A model generated the notes under the pieces. That model worked only from the letters and a program-made list of their open reading frames with translations. It made no database searches and was not told the DNA's origin. DNA of 64,000 nucleotides, from NCBI GenBank assembly GCA_029532415.1, contig JAQOTA010000053.1, positions 2,604,001-2,668,000 on the forward strand. Direction: 5' to 3'. This stretch comes from Marasmius tenuissimus (Eukaryota; Basidiomycota; Agaricomycetes; Agaricales; Marasmiaceae). This document shows, in pieces, positions 37,259 to 49,699 of this stretch; the first letter of the stretch is position 1; each line of letters starts with the position of its first letter. The translations under genes and the position numbers were made by a program.

Positions 37259-38901
37259 ATGTTTCATCACCACCGTCTTTCTCAATTTTCCATCCAATCT
37301 TACGGTCCATTTGGGCTGGCCGGCACATCTACCGATTCGGACAGTCGAGAAAGTGGAACTGAACAACAGGATCAGCATCCATCTCGGTCTCACGCGGGAA
37401 ATTTCATTGGCTCCCCAATCTCGTTTGTATCTGGCCAATTTGCTGGGAACACCGTTCGAGCGGAGCTACATGAGATCCAAAAAGCTGACCTCGGGAGAAA
37501 GTGTGTGTGTGCGGTGCTCCGGAAGGCTGTTCCTTGACCCATTTTTTCTGATTTTCGTAGATATGCAAGAGTTGATAGACGTCCTCTGGATCCGCCGCCC
37601 GTTGTTGCGTTACGACTATTCCACGTCACACACGGAGAGAGCGAGAGGGAATTGTCATACGAGTGAGTACTTATCTCGAACAGAATCAGAGAAGAACTTG
37701 ACACGGTCCTGGGTCACACAGCACTATTCAGAGCTTAGGTCTTGTTTGCACCGTGGATCTATTCCCCGTATCAGCACTTCCCGGCAGTTCGACGAGTGAC
37801 GGCCCCCAGCAATCTGGTTCGGTTTCCCCGGCCAGAAGTGAACGACGAGCAGCACGTGTATCACCTTCGCGGTCTCCCCAAACGCCCCAGGATATGTACT
37901 CGCACCGGGAGCCTACAGGGACGGTACATAATACCAACTATTCGGAGGTTTCAAGTCATGGGCTGCTCCCAGACGCATCTGTAAGAAACCAATTTGGACC
38001 CACTACCCACTATTCCCAGCACCGCCAAAATGTGGCGGAATACTCGGTCGACCACACTTCTCCGTGGTCTCCCACAACATCCCAGACTGAGGATAAATAT
38101 ATTTCCTCTCCAGTCACCCCTTCCAATATTCAACAATCCCAATTGTTCTCTCAATTCCAAATCCAAACAATCAGCGAGCTGAACTCACCACAGGCTGAAA
38201 AAATTACCCTGCACACAGTCAATGGTGTACCAATTTACGACGGAACGCAAGTCACGGACGCGTTAGTGGGAGCAAAGTTTGTCCAGCCAACCCCGGTGGA
38301 CTGGCAAGGGCAGAAAACGTTGATGTTCGTGTTCTCTGTGCGTCCAGCTTCCTTTATATATGTTTCTCTTCTTGTCCGTCCCACGCTTGTGTCCCTCGGG
38401 TCCGGTTTCCAGACCTCGACCGCATCGTGTTTTTCATTCATCACTGATAACAAATCTCGGATTCGCTTTACCATAGGATCTGGCGGTGAAGACAGAGGGA
38501 CTATTCATCTTGCGGTACAGAACGTTCGACATATTCTCACGTGCTTCAGGCCAGGAAGACTTGGTGATACAGGCTGAGTGTTACGGCGGGCCTTTCAAGG
38601 TCTACTCAACCAAGGAATTCCCTGGCCTACAGGCGAGTACGGAGTTGACGAAGGTACGCCAATTGCTCGGGTTTCTTCACGTTTCCTCTATGTTGCTAGT
38701 TCAGCGGCAGTTGCCCTCTTGATATTAGCCTTCCCCGTGACAGACGACTGACTGAACTCTCTCTTCCAGTTGATAGCACGGTATGGGGTACGACTCAACA
38801 TTCGTGAAACCGAACGAAAGCGACGGAAGAAAGTAGGTGGCAAGAGGAAATACTCGAGTGACGGGGAGGAGGACGAGGACGACTACGAAGACGCCAACTG
38901 A
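37259..38901 (+). CDS. velB: Velvet-domain regulator, VelB-like
   Basis: Velvet proteins are NF-kB-fold regulators of fungal development and secondary metabolism, acting in the nucleus as dimers. Five exons (37259-37500, 37561-37662, 37722-38337, 38477-38653, 38770-38901) give 422 residues. The velvet domain starts with GQFAGNTVRAELHEIQKADLG and KYARVDRRPLDPPPVVALRLF, continues to GLVCTVDLFPV, is broken by about 140 Ser/Pro/Gln-rich residues, and resumes with YDGTQVTDALVGAKFVQP and LFILRYRTFDIFSRA. A long insertion within the velvet domain is a feature of VelB, hence the symbol. The acidic/basic C-terminus (KRRKKVGGKRKYSSDGEEDED) looks like a nuclear localisation signal. VosA-like assignment is less likely. 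Confidence 0.85.
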
Positions 38902-39469
38902 TAGGCAGCGCTATTTGAGGTTCGTTATTTTCTGTATATATCTGTCTGTTGTTATCTGTTCGCTCTTTTCGCTTTCTCGTTTGCTATACACATCTCGGAC
39001 GGAACGATCTACGCCACCCTCACACACGGTACATAATACACATAAACGCTTCCTTTGTAGCATAGCACTGTCGAACTGTTTCCAGTTTTCCACTTTCGCG
39101 TTTGCTATGATTCACATAGTATTCACCTTGGCTACACATGCAATATTACTAAGTACACTTTAGTACGCTTTTACACATACGCCTTGGACCTAGATGAACA
39201 TTACATACTACCTCGTAGATATCCCCATCCAAAGTCCGGTTTCCCTCGAATCTTTTTCCTGGAATTTGGCCCCGTATGTGTAAATGGGTAGTTGAAAAAT
39301 GAAAAACATGCGCCACTGGAGCGCCATAGCGCCAGCGCCGAGCATCAGGGAGATGACGCTACCACTCGGCACCAGCGTCTGTTTTATTTATGTCCTGTTA
39401 GCGCCCAATGACTCTGGCACCGTTGCATCTCTTTCCGTTTACTTCCATCGTCCCCACCACAAACCCCAG

Positions 39470-40328
39470 ATGGCCACAGCGAAGATAGCAACACTCATTA
39501 TCCGGGTGAGTTAAGTTGTTCTCACTAGCATCAATATCTCGTAGCGCTCACGTTTCTAGACTTTAGCAAAGCCCATTAGTACTCAACTGAAGAACCAAGC
39601 CAAACAGTGAGTGCTTCAGTGCCATGTATGCGTCAAATGAGGTCGTCAATCCCGGCTCGAATAGACATGAAACTTTCCGAACATTTTGTGTTGGTCTGGC
39701 ACAACGGATGCATCGGACGGAAGTAAGACTGAGGACGAACATTCTGGGCGAACCGGCCAAGCATATACGACCACTCTCCGAGACAAGGTGAGTACATATA
39801 AAGATCCCGCGCCAAGTCAAGGTCTAACCAGCCTTTGATTTACTTACAAGAGCTATAGAAAGCGGCGCGAACGCGCTCGCAGAAGGGTTCCTTTTCTCCG
39901 TCGCGGCTGCACTCATAATTGGAGAGTCATGGCGTTCTTCAAGAAGTCAATCTAAACGACGCGACGACGTCGATGATAAACTCGAAGATCTCGACAATAG
40001 AGTTGCTGAGGTTACTACACAGCTTAATGGATTGGTATCCCAGATAGAGGACCGTTTAGAGGAGCAGAGGCGGAGGTGAGTAGTCTGCCAGTGTTCTACC
40101 TCTCCTCGCGACTCAATTTCACTCTCAAGGAATGACGAACTTTCCCGGATTCTACAACGTATGGTGGAAATAGGCTTGCGTGGAGGATGGGCAGAGTTTG
40201 AAGAGACGCCATTGCAAATACCCCGTATCAATCTTGCACAACCTCCACTCAGCATAGGCTCACAGTCGACTTCCTCTGACACCCGGATTGACGATAACGA
40301 CAACCCTCCCAATCCCTCAACTTCATAG
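39470..40328 (+). CDS. opa3: OPA3-family mitochondrial membrane protein
   Basis: OPA3 relatives are small mitochondrial proteins linked to morphology and lipid metabolism. Five exons (39470-39505, 39560-39606, 39665-39787, 39851-40075, 40130-40328) give 209 residues. Family hallmarks: MATAKIATLIIRTLAKPIS at the start, FRTFCVGLAQRMHRTEVRL, RPLSETRAIESGANALAEG and the hydrophobic FLFSVAAALIIGE. A coiled coil follows (DDKLEDLDNRVAEVTTQL) and a poorly conserved polar tail. Plus-strand neighbours are the velvet gene upstream and, convergent on the other strand, the GH5 gene, whose stop is only about 230 bp away. Confidence 0.9.
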
Positions 40329-40560
40329 ATATGTCGCCCTCAGTAATTCACCCTCGTAACCTTAGAATCAGAAGATCATTTGCTCCTAATGTATTCAGAT
40401 ATACAATGTGATATACAGAACATGTCCAGACAAATTTTACATAAATGATAATGACGGGTATTAATGCTAGCAGTGAAGTTCCCAACGAGATAACACGACG
40501 GTAGAATAGAGCGATACGAGATGAAATGAGAAGAACAGCGCCAGACCTCTATCAACCCCC

Positions 40561-43401
40561 TCACATAATCCGACAACCATCCTCCCCTGACGGACATAAC
40601 CGCTCTACCCAACTCCTCATCTCCTCGTGCTGAGCTTTTATGGTCCCACCAACTCGTCGTATCTCAATCGTGTATCTTCTGTTTGCTTCCTCGACCGGCG
40701 GGACGTCGTACCACCATTTTAGAACCTGACCGTGTACGGACCATCGTCCAGCACTGACAGTCACCTCGAGATCCAATAGGTCGTCGTCGTCGATTAGCCC
40801 TCGCCAGCTCAGATTCGGAGTGGGCACGGCGGGAGTAGAGTTGTAGCTGGTGCTTGCACTATTGGATTCCGAGAATCGACCATTCGGTTCTTCGAGAACA
40901 ATGGTCGACGCATTTCGTGACTCAATCCTACTGATAACTCGGTCGCCCGTCTCGAGGCAGTCGGGTGGGGCGTTGCGTATCCGCTTGGATGATTTGGAGG
41001 AAGGGAGAAGTCGACCATGGGCAAAGTGAACCAGTGGGACGAAGATTTCGGTGGCTGGATCCTCGTCGTCCACGCCTCCGGGCTTCAGTCGATCCTCTGG
41101 TCGGACATCCACGACGAGCTTGAAATGTGCCTTATTGATGTCGAATTGAATCTCATCTGGGCGACCAACGACCTTGGAGGGGAATGGACGAGCGAAAGCT
41201 CTGACAGCGCGGGCACCATCAGTCAAGAGGTCGTAAGGATTCTCTCGCCACCTTGACATCATGGCAGCGACTCCCGGGCCACTGAGTGTCGCCAGTGAAT
41301 AGGTCGATGCTGCCGCAGCCGCTGATTTGGGGAGGGAGCTCACGGGCTCCACATTCTTCCTGAGAAGTACCGCTTTCGAATCATCTGGTCCCAGGCGATA
41401 CATAGTCTCGCCAGAGTCGTTCCGAGCGTTCTCATACAGTGACCTCAGAGGCCCTCCACCAGTGACTCCCAAATCATCCTCACTCCACAAACTCAGGTCT
41501 TCCATGTTCCACCCATCTCCCCAATCGTGGCAACTATCCGGACAGTACGTCCAAATAGTGTAGTTCAGTCCATTCGGACCGTCGGCGGCGTTCAGACTTG
41601 CATCGAGCGCACGTTCCTGTCGACTGTAATCACCTTGGTACTTCCCTTTGTCGGTCCACCCGTAGCTCCTCTTGTCATCCATGTCGAATGGTGTACCAAT
41701 CTCCCCAATGAGAGTAGGATATGGTCCCACTATGTCCGTGTCTGTTTTGAGCATGCCCAACTGCTCCTGTAGTGACTTTCGGATTGCACCTTCCCCAATC
41801 TTCACGGCTTGAAGTGGAGAGGAATACTTTCCTCTCAGTACGCCGAGGGCGTCGGCGTTGAACCAATTCCAATGCCTCGTGATGAGGGTAAGACCATCGT
41901 AATAGTGACCCGAGTAAGCACAGCGACCTTTCAGATGCTTTTCGTCGATCGGAGGGGGAAGAGCGAAAACCGGGGGCTGTATGAACATGATGGCCTCGGG
42001 ATGGGCACGCCGAATCCGTTCCGAGAACAGCTGCCAATGTGGACGCCAATAATCTGCAACGAACTCCACCACGGGTGCTGTATCGTCGGCCGTCAAAGTT
42101 TCCTGGGGACAGTACCTGAAATAATCAGGCGCCATCACGAATCCCGTCTCGATATCCCACACGCCGTGCTGCGCCCATATACATTTACCCAACTCCCAGC
42201 CTTTGTCTCGCCGCCAGCCCCACTTTGGATGGACACCGTCATCGGTTTCGATGCTGGGGTCAGCCCATATCTTGTGGCCTTTGGGATCGACTGTGACCCA
42301 ACCATTCCGACTGGGACCGAACATCCCGAACGACCAGTTCTCGACTGTTTGTGCCTGACCCATCCCCAAACGAAGGGATTGTGCGGGAGTGGGATATGTC
42401 CCTTTACGCAAGGTAGAGCCCTGTGAGGTGGGGTTGTTTCTGAGATCCTCCCATCCACATAAACCTTCGAACGGCTCGTTCATGCTATCCCACCCAATGA
42501 CGCAATCGTCCAGCAGCTCGCTCGCAGTCTCTGTGATCCGGTCAGCGAGCTTGCCCATTGCCTCGATGTAGTGATTCTGTAGGTATTCTTGGATATTCTT
42601 CCCATCAATAATGCATTTGGGAGCGAAATATTTGCCAGCGAAGAAGAGGGTGAATATAGTTTGGGAGAGGAGCCGCCCGTAATTGGTTGACCAGATCATG
42701 GCGGGCAGTTTTGCAGGTTCCGGTTCATGTGCAAGGGGATATTCGCAGTGTACGATGGCGGCTTGTGTGGCCGTTGCGTTGCGAGGGTCGATACCACAGG
42801 CAATTAATGTCCAGTAGGGTGCACCCGAACCTCCGGAGAAGCGTGACCACTACAAATTGCAAGGCTACTGTTAGCTTTCATTGACAATGAGGATAGAGAA
42901 TAGGAGCGTACGATATCCTGATGAGGATCCAGAAAGACTTTGAAGCCGTACTCTTTGCATTTGCGTAAAACTCGTATCGTGTAATCCATGAATTCATAAT
43001 CGTATTTTCCACTGAAGCCATTCAATAGTGAGCGAGATGAAACTATGAATGGTTTGCGCGACTCACGGTCCTTCGTGCTCAAGAGCTTCCCAAGTGATTG
43101 GGAACCGAAGCATGTTGAACCCCCACCCACTGAGACGAGCAAGATGCACGTCTGCAGACCCATCATCCACATTCAAGGGCCTGCCAATGAAGGACTCTCC
43201 ACCATTCTCTGCAGTCTCCCAGAACTCCTCGAGGAGGTATGAAGGTCTGTCGACGGGAGCCTTGGATGAACCAGAGAGGTTGACGCCTCTCAATAGCAAC
43301 GTACGACCAGCGTTGTCTACGAAATTGCAGTCGAGAGTATGAATAAAAGAGGACGTCGTCGGCCTTCCAGTAGCTGGAGATATTGAAGGCACAGCAGGCA
43401 T
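40561..43401 (-). CDS. GH5 glucosidase (subfamily 12, steryl-beta-glucosidase/EGCrP-like)
   Basis: Resembles fungal GH5_12 enzymes (EGCrP2/Sgl1 type) that remove glucose from ergosteryl-glucoside and similar glycolipids. Three exons (43401-43067, 43011-42912, 42849-40561) give 907 residues. The N-terminus shows [46 protein letters not shown] and FLDPHQDI. The acid/base Glu is in VIGWDSMNEPFEG and the nucleophile Glu in PTLIGEIGTPFDMDDK. The C-terminal part carries the beta-sandwich expected for the family. An in-frame upstream ATG at 43524 would add an Arg-rich, mitochondrion-like leader; I chose 43401 because conserved sequence begins there. Substrate assignment is by family only. Confidence 0.88.
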
Positions 43402-44288
43402 GATGGTGGAGGAGAATGAACGTCGACCTTGAGGTCGTAAATATTGTCGACGAAATTGAAGTGAAAGGGGGAAAATGTGGCACCACCGAAAAACCATCAT
43501 GCGTATTTTTCGGGTTAGCCCCATTTACAATTAGCAAGCACACGCTCCACATCGTAATGGCTACCTAAGCTGCACCGCCAATCGCAGCCTCAACACTCAT
43601 AATACCTCAGTCAAGGTCTTTACAGTCATACGATTCTAATAATGAAGACAAGAAAGCTCTGGTCGAGTGAGAATTCTACAATCTCAGAAAATCCTTCATC
43701 GGGGAATTCTCGATTCCCCGCATTACCCTGTCAGTTCAGGTCGGTTCCTGTCCCCAGACACGATACCATATGCGCACCTCGGGTGAGAGTGATTGGCCCA
43801 AAAGGAAGTCCTGGCCAGCGGAGAGGAAAAGAAAGGCTTTAAAAGTAGTGGCCTACGCCCCAAGGCGAGTCATAGGATCCTTCAGAACTCCTTTTGTGCT
43901 CGAAAATCACCACCTGAAGCCATTGAAACCATGTGCATGAAACCGTGCGCGTGCGCTAGGCTAGGTGAGTCCGACTTGTTGTAGGAACTTGGCTCTTGAG
44001 GCGATAAGAGCCGACGCTGAGCATGCCATCGTTGTGGAACTTGCTCGTCTGAGCGGGAAGTGGGGGGCAATGATGTATGATGTCGATGTGGCAGGGCCAC
44101 AAGATCCCAACCCTGTTTTCGAATGATATCGTCGATACGTCTCGTCAAATAGCCTGGTGGCTTATTAAGACTCAGAGAGCTAATGCCGTTGAGGCGTGCG
44201 GGAGAAGTCTGAAGATGGGTAATGGTTATTCCTGACAGTGAGTATCCTACAGCGACCTGAGAATATGTCCAGCACACAAAAAACTCTT
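43402..44288. other. Intergenic: GH5 promoter and 3' flank of the BAH gene
   Basis: Short frames only; the minus frame 43882-44325 overlaps the end of the BAH gene in a different frame and shows no domain. Confidence 0.45.
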
Positions 44289-46202
44289 TCAAATCAGCCC
44301 ATCGCACGACGTACAGGCCATCCACGGTACACCGTTCGAGAATTCTTGAGCTTCAACTCCCAGTCGACCGGGCAGGCTTTCTCCATCCAAAAGCTGTTCC
44401 CAAGCTTCGTACGGACCCAAGTTTTCCATCGCCCGCGGAAGTGTTGTCCCGGCAAGTAAAGAAAATAAACCTCGGGGAGGTAATCTCACCACGTATGGAG
44501 CGATAAGACTGAGATCAGCTTCAATATCTGATCCAGACGACACGCTCGGGGTGCTCGAACTTCCGTGACCTTTTCCGTGAATATTCACGGCTGCAGCGTC
44601 ACCCAAAACCCTGTCAATCCACGACTTGTCGATCAGGACCCCGTCATCGTCGTTGTTCGCTGCGGTTTCCTGAGCACGGTTCAAGATATCGCGAACCTCT
44701 TCCCGAGCACGATAGACCACCCCAACATTTCCTGCGATATCCAGTATGCCTTGATTCCTGTGCCTGCCGATAGAGCTGGGCTTTCTGTATGTCCAGTCGA
44801 ATATCGCGTGGTGTAGCATCTCAAGAGTGAAGGGTGAGTATGAATGGGGAGTGGGGCTCCCATGGCGAACGCCACGGACGAGTGGTTGGACTGCTAAAGT
44901 CACAAGAGTGCGGGGAATCTGGGTGCTTATTGAGGGAGGCAAAGGAGGGGGGGGCTTCGGGAGGGGATGCTTGATCTTTGTATTGTGATTTGTATGGCCG
45001 TCATCCGAATGCTCTGAGAAGGCATCCAAGCTGCCAGAATCCCCTTCGATTGACGTTAGGATGTCGAACATGAGAGAGTAATCCTGACGTTGGGCATGGT
45101 CCACCAATATACGACTTGAGTTGTCATCAAAGAAAGCCCCAAGAGCACTCAGAGACCGGAAGGTCTCAATCATCTCAAAAGCCAAGCTGTGGTCCTCGCT
45201 TTCCTCGAGTTGGCGACGCTTGTTTGCCTGACAATCACTGTGTTGAACACAGTGCACAACCTCCTTCGCAATGGAGTCTCGTGCCTGGAGACATGAGAGG
45301 TGGAATGAGTGTAGGCAGGATGCTCGGGGGCATACCCTCATTTCTGTAAGGTCAGATATCGCTCCCACCCCACCTTCATGGGTTTGGGCAGAGGAAGAGT
45401 CGGGAGGAGCGAAAGGCTTGTCACATAAGAAACATTCTTTCGATGGTTTCGGCTGCGCAAGCTGGTCTCAGAAGTAACACACAGAATAGAGAGAGGAAAC
45501 ACATGCCTTGACTACTTTTGTCTTATGCCCTCTCCCTTCTCTCACAATCCTATAGCGACAGTATATGTCGTCCCTGCGGATATCCTGTTGTTCTTGAAGT
45601 GTCTTCTCGTTTATACAAAGGGCCTTGATATACAACATGCCATCCAAACTCGTGCAATGGACATAATCGTAGTGGTCGGAGAGAATTCGCTCCAGTTTTC
45701 CGCACATTGTTGCGTCACTATAGGGCAGTGAACTTGGGTCTTGCAGAAAGGATAGAAGCAGACGTACAACGACTTTATCACCTCGGCCACCTCATTCGGA
45801 CGATAGTACCACTGAATCTTGACCCAGATGTCGTCGTCGTCGTCGTCCGAGTCGCTTTTCCTCTGCCGAATATGAACAATAACGCCCATCCAGATCTTCT
45901 CCAATGCTGGCGATAGCCCTCCAGGATTCAGGGGAATGCCTTCAGGCTGTATTGTTACGCTGCAATGGGAACATGATCTCGTATCTGAGACGGCAAGAAC
46001 AGCAGAAGAGGTCGACTCCATACCTATCTCCGACGCGAAAAATGTAGCTCCCCGACTCTCCTGACACGATTATCTCTTCGACGTCCTCCATGGCTGCCCA
46101 ATCGTGATGTGTCGGTGTGCCGTAGGAGTCTTCCGTCGCGTGTTTGTTCTTGCCAGTACGCGGACGTTTGCTCGGTTTGGAACTCCTCTGGCCAGTAGGC
46201 AT
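44289..46202 (-). CDS. BAH-domain protein with PHD-like zinc finger
   Basis: Probable chromatin-associated protein. Four exons (46202-46024, 45959-45771, 45717-45546, 45452-44289) give 567 residues in one frame. A basic N-terminus precedes VEEIIVSGESGSYIFRVGDSV, then the BAH core: EKIWMGVIVHIRQRK, an Asp run (DSDDDDDDIW), VKIQWYYRPNEVAEVIKS and DIYCRYRI. A Cys/His-rich segment follows (KECFLCDKPF ... CPRASCLHSFHLSCLQARDS), the spacing of a PHD/RING-type finger. The C-terminal half is long and partly low-complexity and ends WMACTSCDGLI, a possible last Cys pair. The short stretch before CPRASC could alternatively be a very short intron. It is divergently oriented to the coiled-coil gene at 47209. 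Confidence 0.75.
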
Positions 46203-47208
46203 TGTGAGAGGATGAGAAGTAACCCAATGGCTGTTTTCAGATCTTGTGTAGGTTCTTGGGTTCACGGAATCTCGAATTTTGATCTTCCTACCTTTAGTCT
46301 CAGTGGGATTCTTCATTGGAAATTTCAGTAATCCTGATGTATTCTATCCCCTTTAATGTTCTCCCTAGTTCGTGTTGCTGGTCAGACGATGAACACGTTG
46401 AGCTCGAAAAATGAATTTCAGTAAGAGTAATAAGCTCACCATGTATATGGTGGTCAACATCGAGTGCGAGGTTGGGTACAAGTTGTAACGTTGAAGTCGA
46501 AACATCGGACGGAGAGACCGGAGAGACCGGCTACAAGAACGGGCCGGTGATGATTTAGACTCGAACGACGACAGACGATGAAACTGGTTTCACACCATCC
46601 CGGCCACTGCTAGGCTACCTCACGGACCTCGTAGGGTGCTTTAGCAGCAAACCGCCTACGTGCATGCGCGTATCTTCACTAGTGGGGGGTCCAGGCCGTA
46701 GATACGTGAACTCAACCACAACCCATTCGAAGAAAACTTGAAAACAATGATCAGGAGTTCCGAATCCAAGTCTTCAAGTTCTCCGGATTCCACCAGATTG
46801 TCGCAAGGTAGGTATCCCAGCATCCAGGATGTGATCCTGTGCTAGTAGCTCGATAAGTCGCTCAGTTTTCCTAATCGGAGAATCCCTGGAAGGCGCGTTA
46901 CCCTCACCAATTCAAATTTCAAGCTCTGGGTCATCGAGCGTCGCGCGAGCCGATATACAAGAAGATTGCAGCCTCTTAGTATCACACCTTCACCACTAGG
47001 GCTACAAATGTCGTCTTCCATGTTTGTCGGCGATCTTTTATCTTCTCCTGAGCCCGCACTCACCGTCTGTTACACAGCACAGCGAAGAGCAGTCCCCACG
47101 CGGGACTGGGTGCTGAGATGCAATTGCACGAAGTCCATTCAAACCAATGTAAACATTGTTTCGCGTCTTTGACCGCGTACACTGTGCCTATCCTCTGCTC
47201 TGACACTC
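46203..47208. other. Divergent intergenic region
   Basis: One kilobase between divergent genes. A small tandem repeat (GGAGAGACC twice) lies near 46510-46530. No gene is supported; the 46842-47063 minus frame has no features. Confidence 0.45.
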
Positions 47209-47856
47209 ATGATCAACACAGTGATAAATCCACGCGCTTTGACAACCGTGTTCGAGAATGACGCCGGGAGACTGGCTTTCCTTGTCGCCACAACAAAGAA
47301 CTTGGAACAAGAATGTATGCGGCTCAAAAACGAGAATGAAATCCTCAAGGAGAAGGTTTTGCAACTTACGGCGGAGCTCGACTCGAGGATGACGCTTATA
47401 GAGGACCCCTACTTTAGTTCACTGCCCTCTCAGTCTTCACACATGCTGAGCAGCGCGGCTGGACGTCAGCCTTTCATCCCACATGAAACTGCCCTTCAGC
47501 AAAGCTCTTTCGTCGCCATCCATCCGCGAGGTATTCTCAAGCCATTTGTTACCACTGGTAGTCTCGGGAAACAACGCGAAAACGCGCCTAGTACTCTCAG
47601 GGGTCCAAGCATGCCTTCCCCCAACAGAGTCAAGTCGGACTCAGAGGAGTACGCGGTTCCATTGACTCAGTCTCCGGTCACCCAGCAGTCAATCTTCGCA
47701 GCATCGGCACCAAGTACGGTATATGATGGGTTTTGTCGTGAGCATGCGGAGGGGTACTGGTACCGACCAGCGTATCAGCACGTTGGTTCCTGTACACCCT
47801 ACCCTCCCTCGGAGAGTTTTACTCGATTGGTTGGTCCGGGGATGACGGGCATGTGA
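47209..47856 (+). CDS. Small coiled-coil protein, function unknown
   Basis: An uninterrupted 215-codon frame with no introns, unusual in this window. Residues about 30-65 form a heptad-rich coiled coil (KNLEQECMRLKNENEILKE and onward). The rest is Ser/Pro-rich and probably disordered, ending with a Tyr/Pro-rich stretch (YWYRPAYQHVGSCTPYPPS). There is no signal peptide or membrane segment. I do not recognise the family. Codon use and composition look coding, but the lack of introns and known relatives keeps confidence moderate. Confidence 0.55.
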   Translation: MINTVINPRALTTVFENDAGRLAFLVATTKNLEQECMRLKNENEILKEKVLQLTAELDSRMTLIEDPYFSSLPSQSSHMLSSAAGRQPFIPHETALQQSSFVAIHPRGILKPFVTTGSLGKQRENAPSTLRGPSMPSPNRVKSDSEEYAVPLTQSPVTQQSIFAASAPSTVYDGFCREHAEGYWYRPAYQHVGSCTPYPPSESFTRLVGPGMTGM

Positions 47857-48157
47857 CCCAGGATCGCGCTGCGAACTCAGAGTTGGGGCGTTATCTACGA
47901 AAAGTGAGTCGCCACTTCCCCGCATTCGGCCAAATGAGGACTAAGCACGAGTCCTCAGCGATTTCTTGTATTGATGCTATCACCGCCCATAACAAAGCAT
48001 TACACCCTCCGAGAGAAACGATGAGGCTACCATCAGTAAAGCGTCCATAACGTTACAGAGTCAGTATGCGGACAAATGTCGGAGTTGTTGGAGGTGGAAT
48101 GATTTGGATGCTATACATACATGGTCCCGTGTCGTGGAAGTACATAATACAGAACGA

Positions 48158-49699
48158 TTATTTTGCGCTTTCCGCCAACTTCTTCTCGAGCGCTAAGATT
48201 TCCACGATCGAGGACTCCTGCCAAAGCTTTGAGGCTCTAGCCTCTGGAGTAGGCAAAAGCGGTCGACGAGGAAGGGCATTGTATCCGAATAGTTTGTTGA
48301 GGAGGTATTTCGTCCCAGGGACCTAAAAATATAGGCCATGAGCTGAAAACAACAGTATAGAATGAATAGTGAACGAACGCCGGTCTTAGCTGCGTCCCAG
48401 TCAGCTCTTGATAGAAGCCCTTGAAGAGCCTGGGCTTCCTGAACCGTTTCCTTCGTGGGCTCAGAGTTACACACTTCCCATAGACGCACGCACACGCGCT
48501 GAATAGCGAAGGAGGAGAGTCCGGTAAGTACGTATGGGAGGCTAGCGCAACGAAGACATACTGGGGCAATATTGGCGACACCAGTGATCGAACCACTGGC
48601 ACCTCCCGCGAAAGAGGGGTATAGGATGTCAACGAATCCACCCAGTACTACGAACCTAATTTTGGTTTACCATCGGACCATACTATTGCGGATATTTGTG
48701 GGGGGAAACTTACGGAGCTGACGCATCTTTTCTTGGATGACTCTCTGCGAAACTTGGACTGTTGGTCAGTGCAGTTACTCGCGTCAATTTTCCGACAGCT
48801 CCACAGCTGAAAAATATAATCGAGGTGAGCGAGCCCAAACCGAACACCAGGATAGACGAACGTTAGTTTTATCCCACAGACATTGGGAGCAGACTTCGCA
48901 ATGTCGTTAATGAGATCACTATCCATGTCAATTCCACCGGTCACGCCGGGGAAGTTGTACATCAGCCTACGTTCTTGCGGGTGAGACGGGGGCCGATAAG
49001 TAGAAGATATTGAAGTAAATGATACGCACACGGGAACAGGCGATGCAGCTGCGACATCGATGAAGCTGCATCAGCGACGATACCCCGAATTTTAGGTGAG
49101 CGCCGTATATTCAAGTGTAGACTCGAATACTCACAACTGTTTCAGCGCCGCATGTGCATCCTCTTTCAGGTTTCCAACGAAGTAGCCCGGAGAAATAACT
49201 ATGACCTGGTCGGCTCCAGCTTCCGCAGCCTCTTTGGCAAACGCGATGGTCTCCCTGGTGCTGAGTCCTCCGGCACCTGCGATGATGGGCATGTCCACCA
49301 GACCGACTGAGTCCAATGCTTCCCTGGTAGCACGAACAAGTGTAGCTCGCTCGGAGTGACTCTGGTAGTATCAACAATGAGGGATCGATTGGCAGGAAGT
49401 CGGAGAGAGTGATCACCCACGAGATGGACCGCTTCCCCCATGGACCCACTCACGACTGGCCTGACACCCGCTTGTGCTGTGTCTGTTCATGTGTGGTAGT
49501 CAATCCTACAGTATGCAAATCAAGTTACGAGAACCGTTCACAGATGACATGCTTCTTGAAGCTTTCTAGGTCTAGGGGGGGGGGGGGGGTCAGATGCGAC
49601 GAAGAGTGAGACGTCGAAGTGATAATTACCGAGTTCTTCGTTATTGTCGAAGAAGCAAGGTAAAGGAACGAATAACCCAGGAGTTAAAGGTTTAGGCAT
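48158..49699 (-). CDS. Dihydrodipicolinate synthase-family aldolase/lyase
   Basis: Class I aldolase of the DHDPS/NAL family; fungal members often act on 4-hydroxy-2-oxoglutarate or sugar-acid intermediates rather than in lysine synthesis. The chain starts at 49699 (MPKPLTPGLFVPLPCFFDNNEELD). It passes VVSGSMGEAVHL (the GxxGE pyruvate-binding motif), SERATLVRATREALDSVGLVDMPIIAGAG, STRETIAFAKEAAEAGADQVIVISPGYF, VLMYNFPGVTGG (catalytic Tyr) and NVCGIKLT (Schiff-base Lys), and ends VPGTKYLLNKLFGYNALPRRP ... KKLAESAK with the stop at 48158-48160. About nine short introns are inferred, all in consistent phase. A run of 15 G (C on the coding strand) lies just upstream of the intron 1 acceptor. Confidence 0.85.
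49575..49589 (+). repeat. 15-nt G homopolymer next to a splice acceptor
   Basis: On the coding (minus) strand this is a C15 tract immediately followed by TAG, the acceptor of intron 1 of the DHDPS-family gene, serving as its polypyrimidine tract. Confidence 0.8.

Noticed and set aside
41809..42426. 205-codon plus-strand frame over the GH5 gene
   Set aside because: Opposite-strand shadow of a clearly conserved GH5 coding exon.
43882..44325. 147-codon minus frame as an extra C-terminal exon of the BAH protein
   Set aside because: The BAH frame ends naturally at WMACTSCDGLI; this frame has no domain and overlaps in a different phase.
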